28,513 nucleotides of DNA from a virus. The position numbers were made by a program, and so were the translations under genes. Each line of letters starts with the position of its first letter. Position 1 is the first letter of the stretch. This document shows positions 21,254-28,513 of the stretch, one piece after another. The stretch covers positions 1 through 28,513 of the IMG/VR virus record IMGVR_UViG_3300032278_001453; one strand, given 5' to 3'. The notes under the pieces are model-generated. The model did no database searches, had not been told where the DNA came from, and saw only the letters and a list, made by a program, of their open reading frames with translations.

Positions 21254-22618
21254 TTAAGCGTTTAGGTCAGCTATCTTAGCCTGGACAAAGAAGTTCTTGC
21301 AGCGCAACTCACCAAGAGTGTACAACAAGCCCCTGACAACCAAGCTGTTAGCAGCGAAGTAGTCACGGTTCTCAATGTATTGGGTAGGCTGGGCAATTGA
21401 CATCTCTAGGAAGTCAGTGTCCAACACGTAAACGTTACTACCCATTACTGCGCCAGCAGACGAAACTGACTTAGGCACATCGGCATCAGGTAGGATGGGG
21501 ATACCCATATAGGTAGCCAAAACCAATCCAGTGCGGGTACCAGGGAAGGTACGCTCAGAGCCTACCCCAACCTGATATTCTTCCTGACCCATATAGCGTT
21601 GCTGCGAGTTAAGCAGCCGTTCCAGTTTGAAGTACTGGTCATGACCCATGAGGATGAGCTTTGGCTCTCCACCATTTTCCCGTACCTTTTGGATACAAGT
21701 ATCAATCAGGTTAAGGGAGAGGTCACGGCCTACACCAGCGTTATGGCTGATGTTAGCAGCAGCATTCCAACCACCAGCAGTCCGTCCAGCCAACGACAGG
21801 TCAAAAGCCCTAGCGTTAGCTTCCAAACCACCAGAAGCCATACCGTCTTCAGCTACTATATCGTCCAAGCTAGTGAAACCAGCACGGGAATATACATAAG
21901 CCAAGTCACCAGAAGCCCATGCAGGGCTAGAGGTATCGACGGTTACGGTACCACCACTGTGGGCGGTAGCCGAAGCACCACCAACGGTGACACCAGAGGT
22001 TAGGTCATGAGCAGATGCGGAACCATCGTAACGGGCAATTTCGTCACCCAGATGGAAGTTGTTAGCAATGGCGAGACTGCCGAAAACAGCAGTTGTACCA
22101 CTACCACCAGTAGCCCTAGCAGCAGCCAAGGACAACAGTTCAAAGTTGACCTCTTTCATGTGGTCTAGCTGGGCGTTTTCATTCTCCAACGCCAGCACGT
22201 CACCAACACCGCCTTCTAACTGAGCGGTGAAGACTGACTTGACCGATGCACCGAAGGTTGTAGCAACGATTCGGGGCAAGCTGGAAACCGTCTGGATAGC
22301 AGAGATGTCTACTGTCGGGAGGTTACCAGTTTCTAGAATAGGCATACTGCGGTTAGAGCCACGGTCAGACCGAATCCTCCAACCAGCTGTGTTACCCCAA
22401 ACGGTTCGGGGAACAGCATTGAAAAAGCGTGTTTGGTTGTTCAAAGCCTGCCAGACTTTCCGTCCATACGTGGTATTAAAAATACCAGTAGCGGTATCAA
22501 CCGTGAACGGAGTACCAACACCAGCTCCAGCCTTTTTCATAAAGCCAGGGCCGAATACACTCTGATACAACCCTCGTTGTGACTGAGCAATATACTCAGC
22601 AAGGGATGGATTAGCCAT
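21254..22618 (-). CDS. Major capsid protein, HK97 fold, 454 aa
   Basis: AAGGAG precedes ATG 22618. The N-terminal arm (MANPSLAEYIAQSQRGLYQS) leads to GIFNTTYGRKVWQALNNQTR, an E-loop-like region with Arg/Ser (WRIRSDRGSNRSMPILETGN) and TFGASVKSVFTAQLEGG. Helical domains follow (NLIDTCIQKVRENGGEPKLI, MGHDQYFKLERLLNSQQRYM), then P-domain strands with GIPILPDADVP and the C-terminal ENRDYFAANSLVVRGLLYTL. The order and length fit HK97-fold capsid subunits, and the place after a scaffold-like gene agrees. Codons here are clearly richer in G and C than in the small neighbouring genes, as often seen in highly expressed phage genes. It forms the icosahedral shell. Confidence 0.88.
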   Translation of the reverse strand: MANPSLAEYIAQSQRGLYQSVFGPGFMKKAGAGVGTPFTVDTATGIFNTTYGRKVWQALNNQTRFFNAVPRTVWGNTAGWRIRSDRGSNRSMPILETGNLPTVDISAIQTVSSLPRIVATTFGASVKSVFTAQLEGGVGDVLALENENAQLDHMKEVNFELLSLAAARATGGSGTTAVFGSLAIANNFHLGDEIARYDGSASAHDLTSGVTVGGASATAHSGGTVTVDTSSPAWASGDLAYVYSRAGFTSLDDIVAEDGMASGGLEANARAFDLSLAGRTAGGWNAAANISHNAGVGRDLSLNLIDTCIQKVRENGGEPKLILMGHDQYFKLERLLNSQQRYMGQEEYQVGVGSERTFPGTRTGLVLATYMGIPILPDADVPKSVSSAGAVMGSNVYVLDTDFLEMSIAQPTQYIENRDYFAANSLVVRGLLYTLGELRCKNFFVQAKIADLNA

Positions 22619-22647
22619 ATTATATCTCCTTAAACTTGTTCGTTAAA

Positions 22648-23493
22648 TTATCCTAATAGTTCCCGTGGAACGCCATCAGTCTCGCCATTCTCGATGGTTT
22701 CCTGCAACCGACGCAAATCCTGATAGGACAATTGCATCATCTGGTCAACAGTATCCTGTCCACTCGATTCTTTCTGAATCAGAGCAGTCCCATCGGTACC
22801 CATGCTATCTTCATAGCGGATAATGGTAGGACGAGTGAGCGAAGTCTCTTCACGGAAGCCCATCTTTCGTAGACGGCCCTCAGTTTCCTGTTGAACGGCT
22901 TTCTGCATATCGAAAGAGCCAGTCAACGCAGCCTTCAACTCGTTAATCTGCTTCTGCATATTTTCTATTGCTGGATACTCTTCAGCGTTCTCGACGGCAT
23001 AATGCGTCAGGCCCATCCGTTCTGAATCCTCATCGCCATTCTCTTCTTCGTCATCTTCTGGTTTCTTTTCCTCTTCATCCATGTCCTCATTGCCATTAAA
23101 CTCATCTTTTAACAAGTCAAGCTGTTTTTGCATAGCTTGAATAGTTGCCTGCTGGTCAGTCAGTTTGTTAACAACAGTGACTGCTTTCTCGGAGTCATCG
23201 TGGCCTTTCGCCACAGACGAAGCTTTACGTTCTTTCGCAGAGCCTTCCTTATCAAGGTCAGGCATACCAGCGTCAGCTTTAATCAAACCGTAAACTTCAC
23301 CAGCAACGGCTTTAATGATTTCTTGCTTCTCAAAGGCATCCTGTTCGTCTTCAGCCAACTCCATGTCATACTCTTCCTGCTTACTTATACGGGAGTCCAT
23401 CTTGTGTAAGACCTCCGCAACAGCAGCAAGAGCAAGATTAGAGCCTTCTATCTGTTTCTCCAACCTGTCCACAATGTCATAGTCTTGTGCCAT
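22648..23493 (-). CDS. Scaffold-like acidic coiled-coil protein, 281 aa
   Basis: The start is ATG 23493, 6 nt after AAGGAGG. An in-frame ATG at 23499 touches the ribosome site and is less likely. The protein has a helical start (AQDYDIVDRLEKQIEGSNLA), a long coiled coil, and a very acidic centre (MDEEEKKPEDDEEENGDEDS), and ends with a Gln/Glu-rich helix (QDTVDQMMQLSYQDLRRLQE). The position just before the capsid gene, together with acidity, coiled coil and size, is typical of head scaffolding proteins removed by the protease. No sequence family was named with certainty. The promoter region at 23586-23615 is upstream. Confidence 0.65.
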   Translation of the reverse strand: MAQDYDIVDRLEKQIEGSNLALAAVAEVLHKMDSRISKQEEYDMELAEDEQDAFEKQEIIKAVAGEVYGLIKADAGMPDLDKEGSAKERKASSVAKGHDDSEKAVTVVNKLTDQQATIQAMQKQLDLLKDEFNGNEDMDEEEKKPEDDEEENGDEDSERMGLTHYAVENAEEYPAIENMQKQINELKAALTGSFDMQKAVQQETEGRLRKMGFREETSLTRPTIIRYEDSMGTDGTALIQKESSGQDTVDQMMQLSYQDLRRLQETIENGETDGVPRELLG

Positions 23494-23563
23494 GTGCATC
23501 CTCCTTCCTAGTTCAGAAAGTTGGTCTAAGCCACCTCCGACTTCCCGATAAATAAATAGATAC

Positions 23564-23630
23564 AGTACGAATTTCGTACTAATATATTATACTATGAATT
23601 CCGAATTATTTTCGATTTTTATAGTATAAT
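23564..23630. repeat. Two nested inverted repeats in the capsid-operon leader
   Basis: AGTACGAA (23564-23571) and TTCGTACT (23573-23580) form an 8-bp perfect palindrome with one central base. Next to it ATTATACTAT (23586-23595) and ATAGTATAAT (23621-23630) are perfect 10-bp inverted arms, 25 bp apart, and each contains a TATAAT on opposite strands. A smaller AATTC-C-GAATT repeat lies between. The set could be operator sites or divergent promoters. Confidence 0.7.
23586..23615 (-). promoter_or_regulatory. Promoter candidate for scaffold and capsid genes
   Basis: On the minus strand TCGAAA (23610-23615), 18 nt, then a perfect TATAAT (23586-23591), about 90 bp before the scaffold start. The 8-bp palindrome at 23564-23580 lies just downstream of the expected start point, a common operator location. 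The intergenic stretch 23494-23634 has no ORF. Confidence 0.6.
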
Positions 23631-23634
23631 TTAG

Positions 23635-23853
23635 TCAGATTTCGTCTTCGGGGGGAACTTCGCCTGTAACCGTAAGCTTTAGAATTTCGTTTCTAAAGTC
23701 ATAAAGAGGAATTTGCACTAATTTTTTGAACTTTTCACACTGTGTGCCCTCAGGCATAGAGGCCTCAATTAAATCTAAGACTTTCCCCACCATGCGTGAG
23801 TGCCGTGCTATTACGTACTCCTGTAACGGAGTTACTTTACTTACATCTACCAT
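23635..23853 (-). CDS. Small helical protein, 72 aa
   Basis: AGGAG precedes ATG 23853. It is helical with an acidic end (MVDVSKVTPLQEYVIARHSR ... GEVPPEDEI). One Cys. Not recognised. The last gene of the upstream unit before the capsid promoter, and its stop is beside the palindromic leader. Confidence 0.6.
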   Translation of the reverse strand: MVDVSKVTPLQEYVIARHSRMVGKVLDLIEASMPEGTQCEKFKKLVQIPLYDFRNEILKLTVTGEVPPEDEI

Positions 23854-23863
23854 AATCTAGCTC

Positions 23864-24238
23864 CTATTGTAAATATCTTTGTAAACTATTAGGCTTCTTT
23901 ACAGTTTCCATCCATTTTTGTAGAATATCGTCTATTGAAAACCCTACTGTAGGAGAGCTTTCCTGCTGCTCTTCCAGTTGAGCGAGTTCTAATGCAGAGG
24001 GCATTGTATTTTGCCGTACATGCGGTTGTACCCATGTATATCCACCTCCCTTTTTATGCCTATAATGGCCTGAAACCCCCTGACCGCCACTATAAGCCTC
24101 TTCTACTTTCTGTTCTACTACATCAATACTATCAACCACTAAGTTATCCCCATCCCAGCGAAACTTTCGCCCAGGCTGTTCTTTGTGGCAAAAATCTAGT
24201 AAAGAACTCCGAAGTGCTGTTTGTACTTGCGTAACCAT
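23864..24238 (-). CDS. Hypothetical protein, 124 aa
   Basis: A weak ribosome site precedes ATG 24238. It has a His/Gly-rich central patch (SGGQGVSGHYRHKKGGGYTW) and a C-terminal helix (FSIDDILQKWMETVKKPNSL). The patch resembles the Gly-Tyr loops with HKKGGGYTWV seen in small phage structural proteins, but no family can be named. It lies between two small ORFs of the same operon. Confidence 0.58.
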   Translation of the reverse strand: MVTQVQTALRSSLLDFCHKEQPGRKFRWDGDNLVVDSIDVVEQKVEEAYSGGQGVSGHYRHKKGGGYTWVQPHVRQNTMPSALELAQLEEQQESSPTVGFSIDDILQKWMETVKKPNSLQRYLQ

Positions 24239-24250
24239 ATTAAATTATAC

Positions 24251-24493
24251 TCACGATGTGCCTTCTAATGACACTTTTTGAATTTTTTTCTTAGTTATTC
24301 TTTCTTTTTCCTCAAACCCCCAACGTTCCCTTAACCCTGGCCTACGCAACAGTTCATGCTTTATAGCAAATAACTCATCGTCATCAAGCTCCCCACCAAA
24401 ACCAGGGGTGAGGAGCCTAATATCATATCCTGTACGGTCTGTAAAAGTCTTTTTTGTCGATTTAAACTTTGGCATAGGTTGTAGCCCATACAT
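24251..24493 (-). CDS. Basic hypothetical protein, 80 aa
   Basis: Overlaps the 3' end of the metallophosphoesterase gene by 32 bp. ATG 24493 (MYGLQPMPKFKSTKKTFTDR) or the internal ATG at 24475 could be used; neither has a strong Shine-Dalgarno. The body is charged and helical (GGELDDDELFAIKHELLRRP; EEKERITKKKIQKVS). Not recognised. Confidence 0.55.
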   Translation of the reverse strand: MYGLQPMPKFKSTKKTFTDRTGYDIRLLTPGFGGELDDDELFAIKHELLRRPGLRERWGFEEKERITKKKIQKVSLEGTS

Positions 24494-25778
24494 CTTTCAT
24501 AGTACTATTAAACATGCTAGGTGTATCATCAAACCTATCTAAATAAATCACTTCATGGCCCACATTCCCATAGTGTGGATGCCAATACGTTACAACTTGT
24601 TTGGGAGGTGTGATGGCTTGCACTCGTTGGAGAGCAAATTCATCCCCACCCTTCATTGTTCCACATATATATGCTGACCCAGTACCTATATCCATGACAT
24701 CTACACGATGAAAATGGCCCATCATGACATCCGTGAAGTTACCTGGCATAACTCCATCATGTTCAACAATGGTGCTTTCAAGAGCCTGTTTAAACTGTAT
24801 AACTCCACGCATGTTACCAATCATTCGACTAATAGACGCAGAGCTACCACCACCTGATATAGCATCACCATGAAACATGAGAACGTTTTTCCCTGCTATA
24901 TCTACTATATGAGCAAAGGATTTAGGTATATCAAATTGGATGTTTGTCTGATTTGCACAGAACGCCGCCATCCATTGATACGCCAAGTAGTCCCAGTCCA
25001 TGTATTTATCCTTCATTGGAGGTTTTCTTGTCATTCTTCCATGATTTCCTACCACACAAGGTACTTTAATCGTTTGGAAGTGTGGGGCTAGGAACATAAG
25101 AGCTTGAGAGATAGAACTAGCCGTATGCATCATTTGCATCATACAGTTATCTAGATTAGTCCTAGACAGTTCTTCATGAATGTCTCCACTAATCATATCT
25201 CCTAGCATAGGAACCACTAGTTCATTAATTGGGCAAATATTACGTCTATATGTTGCTAAATTTAAAACTTGCATGGCCCAACCCGACAATCGCCTATTAA
25301 AAATATCATAGTCATAAGAATTCATAGACATTAATTGCGGAGCAAATACCTGTTCCCCCACATGCGTATCGGTCAGAACCGCTACCATTACCTGAGGTTC
25401 TGCGGATTTTCCTTTAGAAGGTGGAGGTGTAACAGGCACAGCATCAAAAGTAGGAGCATATGTTTGAATCGCTTCTACAATCAAATCTTTTTTAGCATCC
25501 CCTGAAATTACTTTCTGATATAATTTCTTATAATATGCTAATTCAGACTTATACGTAGCTAATTTCTTGTCTGTTTTAGTCCTATCCTCTATCGACTCCA
25601 AGAGTTCTTCTTGGTCTACCTCTTCTTCGCTGAAAGCCTCTCTGTCGTACCAACGTTGGACGGTGGTTCGATGAATCGAAATCCCGTACTCTTCCTCTAT
25701 CCATCTCGATATCCCCGTCCACGTCTCCCCCTCTTCCTTTTTTCTTATTATCTCTAATCTTGCCTGTTCTGGAATCAT
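24462..25778 (-). CDS. HTH-metallophosphoesterase fusion, 438 aa
   Basis: GAGGAGG precedes ATG 25778. Residues 1-47 form a helix-turn-helix like those of terminase small subunits or resolvases (TGISRWIEEEYGISIHRTTV, then QRWYDRE). A Lys-rich helical linker follows (65-100). Residues about 128-420 are a calcineurin-like phosphoesterase with all five blocks: LTDTHVGE (D137, H139), MLGDMISGDIH (G192-D194), VGNHGR (N245, H246), MFHGDAIS (H303) and MGHFHR (H355, H357). It should bind two metals and cleave phosphodiesters or phosphomonoesters, probably on DNA guided by the HTH. Similar fusions occur in other phages near packaging genes. Cytoplasmic. Confidence 0.85.
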   Translation of the reverse strand: MIPEQARLEIIRKKEEGETWTGISRWIEEEYGISIHRTTVQRWYDREAFSEEEVDQEELLESIEDRTKTDKKLATYKSELAYYKKLYQKVISGDAKKDLIVEAIQTYAPTFDAVPVTPPPSKGKSAEPQVMVAVLTDTHVGEQVFAPQLMSMNSYDYDIFNRRLSGWAMQVLNLATYRRNICPINELVVPMLGDMISGDIHEELSRTNLDNCMMQMMHTASSISQALMFLAPHFQTIKVPCVVGNHGRMTRKPPMKDKYMDWDYLAYQWMAAFCANQTNIQFDIPKSFAHIVDIAGKNVLMFHGDAISGGGSSASISRMIGNMRGVIQFKQALESTIVEHDGVMPGNFTDVMMGHFHRVDVMDIGTGSAYICGTMKGGDEFALQRVQAITPPKQVVTYWHPHYGNVGHEVIYLDRFDDTPSMFNSTMKDVWATTYAKV

Positions 25779-25899
25779 AAGCCCTCCTCACTGTAAGTAC
25801 TATAATGGTGCCACACATACGGCAATTTAAGTCTTTGTCCTCATTGACATACATGCTGCCTGAACATTTAGGACATATACTATCAGAAATATTAGGCAT
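25582..25899 (-). CDS. Zinc-ribbon ORF overlapping the HTH-phosphoesterase gene
   Basis: The start is probably ATG 25899 (MPNISDSICPKCSGSMYVNE), 8 bp before the end of the giant protein gene, with AAAGG upstream. C9-x2-C12 and C26-x2-C29 (NCRMCGT) make a convincing zinc ribbon. The frame then stays open about 197 bp into the HTH-phosphoesterase gene, giving an Arg/Asp/Gly-rich tail (DGDIEMDRGRVRDFDS, RRRGRPRRT). The tail may be genuine overprinting or simply a stop lost to chance or sequencing error. The ribbon is the more trustworthy part. Confidence 0.5.
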   Translation of the reverse strand: MPNISDSICPKCSGSMYVNEDKDLNCRMCGTIIVLTVRRAYDSRTGKIRDNKKKGRGGDVDGDIEMDRGRVRDFDSSNHRPTLVRQRGFQRRRGRPRRTLGVDRG

Positions 25900-28513
25900 A
25901 GTCAACCTTTAGAAGTGCATTAAGTATTGGGTTCTCATCCCCCGCTGCCTCTAATGCTTTCCGCATTGATTCTAGTTTCTTTTCTGCTTCAGGTAAGTCA
26001 ACCCAATCTAAATCACTATCCTCTTCTGTAATTTCAGGGTCTTCTATATCTTTATCTCCTCCCCTTTCTAACGCATCAGGATTTATACCACCAGCAGCCA
26101 TGGACATCTGCATAGTTGACCCAGAGGGATAATGCCCCATTCCAACAGCAGCCATCACTCCTGCTGGCTGTTCATGTCCTGTATCTTCTTCTTTATCATC
26201 GTAAGATTTAATCTTTTTCTCCATATCATTCTCCTTTACTACGGCATCTTTCTGAGGAGGTTCATTGGGATTATCTTTCGTCCGTTCAACAAACCCTTTT
26301 TGAGGATGTTTCCCAATCGCAGGGTCATTCTCTGTAGGAGATAGATAAGTCATAGACCCCTCAGAACTCAGTTTTTGCATATTCTGTATATGCGGAGGCA
26401 ATGTTGCCTTATAGTCATCTAATTCATCTGGATGAACTCTACGAACTTCATCACTTTGAATATGCGGAGGAAAATGCTCTCCCTCAGGGCTTTCTTCCCC
26501 TCGTTCTGGGTCATAAAAATACGGCCTAATAGGAGTTCTTTCTTCCTCTTTTTGCATATAAGACTTATGTTGACCCCATTCTTGGGCACGGGGATTTTGT
26601 GCATTTCCAACAGAATTAATATTGTAATGCCGTGGATAAGTGGATGTTGTACCCGTTTCCATCCCCCCTGCCTGGCCCATATTAGCATTCGGTTGATTAT
26701 CTTCAGCCTTTTTCTGCCAATCTAATATCTTTCGGCCCGTAGCTTTATTGTTCCAAGCATGTGCTGTGCCTGCATCGCCCGTCATCATTTTATCAGGCTT
26801 CCTAGCTTTAGACATATTAGGAGAACCATCATACAGAAATTGAACTAATCGGTCTACCCCACTCTTTTTCTCTTTTCCTAATAATTTTTTACGTTTTTTC
26901 TCCTGCTTCTTATGGCGTTTTTCATGCTTCCGTTGTGTTTTATGCCCCCCATATGTAGGTGAGAAAATTCCAGCATTAGTAGACGTAAAGACTGTATCAG
27001 ATAGCCCATTAAAGGCTCCACCGTCTCCCCCTCCATCGCCTTCTTTCCTAAGGGAGTTTTCCATACCCATTCTAGCCCTCTCACGTTCTGAAGAAGGAAT
27101 AACTTCTCTCCAAACAGGAAGAGTGTCAAGATTATATTGACTACGTGTTCCATATGTAGAAGAGTCGTTTACTGGGCCTGAAAGACCACCTTCTCGTTGA
27201 GTTGGAAATTGGCGTGGTAAACCCCCATACCCTCTCGCAGATAAATGTTTACTAGCAGATGAACCTTCTCGCCAATGCTCTTGAACATTGCGAGGGTTTT
27301 CGGGGGTTCCTTTTTCTTTCTTATGGTCAACTGGCCCATACCGTCTAAAGTCCCTATTCCCACGTAAATATTCCCTACGATTTTCAGCAGCAGCTTCATC
27401 TAATGCATCTTCGGGGTCTACTTCCTCGTCATCAGGATTTGATAAGTAATCAGCTAATTGTAACGAGTTGGGGTCTGCCTGAGAATCCCATGTATTTGTG
27501 ACGTGTGTAAGTAAATCCATCCAAGCTGCCCATCGTGCTTCCTGTAACTTATCCCAATCAGGATTATGTACTCCTGTAGTCGAACTATGCAAGGATTTAC
27601 CTGTATCATTAATGGTTAAAGGAGTGTGGCCTTCTAATGGGGCTGTTCCAGTAGGCTGTGACATATGTAAAAATTCAGGGAGTGTTAGCAGCCTCATCGA
27701 ACCGCCAGCCTGTGTACCCCAATACGCTTCCATCCCCCGACGATATGGAGGATATGCTGCCTTTACACCACTTGGCGGTTGAGTAGCCCCATTATAATGC
27801 CAATCTATAAAATCGGCATGGCTTTTAGCTTCTTTTTCTTTTTCATAAGCTGCCACACCAGAATCTTCCATAAATCCTTGCGGGATTGACTCAGCGGGTA
27901 TATGATTCACTACTGCTTTTTGGTTTTCTCTATCTGTATTAATTCTAGGAAATCTTAATCTATTTGTAATGATGTGCGGATAAGCCTCCGACTCTGGGTT
28001 TGCAAACAAGACAGTATCGTTTCCTTCATATGCGGTTTCCCCCTGGTATGGAGTATCACCACCAGTTTGACCTTTATCATGATATTTCTTTTCGGCTAAG
28101 TATTTATTAATACCTTCTGCCGTATGATTATGATAATCTACGCCGTGTTGCAACCCTTCCCAATGCTCATGCCAAGAGAGAGGCACCCCCTTAGCCAGCT
28201 TCTGTGTATAAGTATCAAAAGCTCGTTTATTATGGGCACCTTCATAATTATCATAATGAAGGGGGGAGAAAGCTAATGTTTTCCCTCCAGGCAAAGGTGG
28301 CCCCATATGATGATGTTCTGGATTCGCAGGCCGTCTTAATATGTTCGGGTTAAACTCTTGGTCTACGGGTATCATCTTACCGCCCTCTTGAACATGTTCC
28401 CATGCTTCGGGGTCTACTGGGGGCGTACCATATGGTCTAAATGTAGATGGTTCTGAGGCTCGTCTTTGACCTCTTCGTGCAAATTCTGCCATTGGGTCTG
28501 ACGAAATCTTAGG
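25892..28513 (-). CDS. Giant low-complexity head-module protein, 5' end outside window
   Basis: The frame is open to the right edge (28513). An ATG at 28492 has no Shine-Dalgarno and the seven codons before it continue in frame, so it is probably internal; at least 873 residues are visible. It is rich in His, Pro, Gly, Glu and Lys, with no enzyme motif. A strongly basic block at about residues 516-542 of the ATG 28492 numbering (KHEKRHKKQEKKRKKLLGKE) could bind nucleic acid. The middle has GMENSLRKEGDG and the end has NPILNALLKVDYA, both echoing the SVEKALLKLMK motif. This might be the C-terminal extension of a portal or another head protein; the upstream part would decide. Confidence 0.65.
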   Translation of the reverse strand, partial: PKISSDPMAEFARRGQRRASEPSTFRPYGTPPVDPEAWEHVQEGGKMIPVDQEFNPNILRRPANPEHHHMGPPLPGGKTLAFSPLHYDNYEGAHNKRAFDTYTQKLAKGVPLSWHEHWEGLQHGVDYHNHTAEGINKYLAEKKYHDKGQTGGDTPYQGETAYEGNDTVLFANPESEAYPHIITNRLRFPRINTDRENQKAVVNHIPAESIPQGFMEDSGVAAYEKEKEAKSHADFIDWHYNGATQPPSGVKAAYPPYRRGMEAYWGTQAGGSMRLLTLPEFLHMSQPTGTAPLEGHTPLTINDTGKSLHSSTTGVHNPDWDKLQEARWAAWMDLLTHVTNTWDSQADPNSLQLADYLSNPDDEEVDPEDALDEAAAENRREYLRGNRDFRRYGPVDHKKEKGTPENPRNVQEHWREGSSASKHLSARGYGGLPRQFPTQREGGLSGPVNDSSTYGTRSQYNLDTLPVWREVIPSSERERARMGMENSLRKEGDGGGDGGAFNGLSDTVFTSTNAGIFSPTYGGHKTQRKHEKRHKKQEKKRKKLLGKEKKSGVDRLVQFLYDGSPNMSKARKPDKMMTGDAGTAHAWNNKATGRKILDWQKKAEDNQPNANMGQAGGMETGTTSTYPRHYNINSVGNAQNPRAQEWGQHKSYMQKEEERTPIRPYFYDPERGEESPEGEHFPPHIQSDEVRRVHPDELDDYKATLPPHIQNMQKLSSEGSMTYLSPTENDPAIGKHPQKGFVERTKDNPNEPPQKDAVVKENDMEKKIKSYDDKEEDTGHEQPAGVMAAVGMGHYPSGSTMQMSMAAGGINPDALERGGDKDIEDPEITEEDSDLDWVDLPEAEKKLESMRKALEAAGDENPILNALLKVDYA

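Overview
The window is a piece of a tailed-phage (Caudoviricetes) genome or prophage. It carries an HK97-fold major capsid protein, an XkdF-like head maturation protease, a scaffold-like protein, a flavin-dependent thymidylate synthase, a free-standing HNH endonuclease and a DUF932 protein, plus many very small ORFs joined by TAATG or ATGA start/stop overlaps. The Shine-Dalgarno sites are strong (AGGAG, GAGGTGG) and the promoters are sigma-70-like (TTGACT-17-TATAAT, TTGACA-18-TATGAT), so the host is probably a bacterium. Three 2OG-Fe(II) oxygenases and the generally AT-rich composition recall aquatic viruses. That habitat, and the host phylum, are inference only. No terminase, recognisable portal core, tail tape measure, integrase or tRNA gene is visible.

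Almost everything is read leftward (minus strand). From right to left, the head module runs from 28513 to 13249: a giant low-complexity protein entering from outside the window, a zinc-ribbon ORF, an HTH-metallophosphoesterase fusion, three small ORFs, a promoter region full of inverted repeats, the scaffold-like protein, the major capsid protein, a GC-rich hairpin, a decoration-like protein, a holin/XhlA-like protein and a beta-sandwich structural protein. It ends with two giant proteins. One is a protease fused to an iron-sulfur-like Cys motif and an Arg/Gly-rich tail. The other is a 978-residue protein carrying five copies of an LLKLMK helix motif.

A canonical promoter at 13180-13208 starts a second leftward block (13145 to 2947). 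It first encodes two tiny membrane proteins, then an oxygenase cluster: a P4H-like 2OG enzyme, two paralogous TIGR02466-type 2OG enzymes with a metallothionein-like Cys-rich peptide between them, two paralogous DUF6065-like proteins, and ThyX. After this come small zinc-ribbon, coiled-coil and single-span membrane proteins, a membrane-anchored 490-residue coiled-coil protein with YDDS repeats, and a papain/transglutaminase-like protein.

The only rightward genes are an HNH endonuclease and a C2H2-like mini-protein (2431-2950). They are inserted between two leftward units and share a 4-bp stop overlap with the papain-like gene. Left of them, another leftward promoter (2357-2386) drives seven small, mostly acidic or coiled-coil ORFs, and a GC-richer promoter region (527-556) drives the truncated DUF932 gene at the window edge.

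The strongest candidates for something undescribed are the repeated LLKLMK motif in the giant 978-residue protein beside the protease, the HiPIP-like Cys motif inside the protease, and the oxygenase/metal-peptide cluster.
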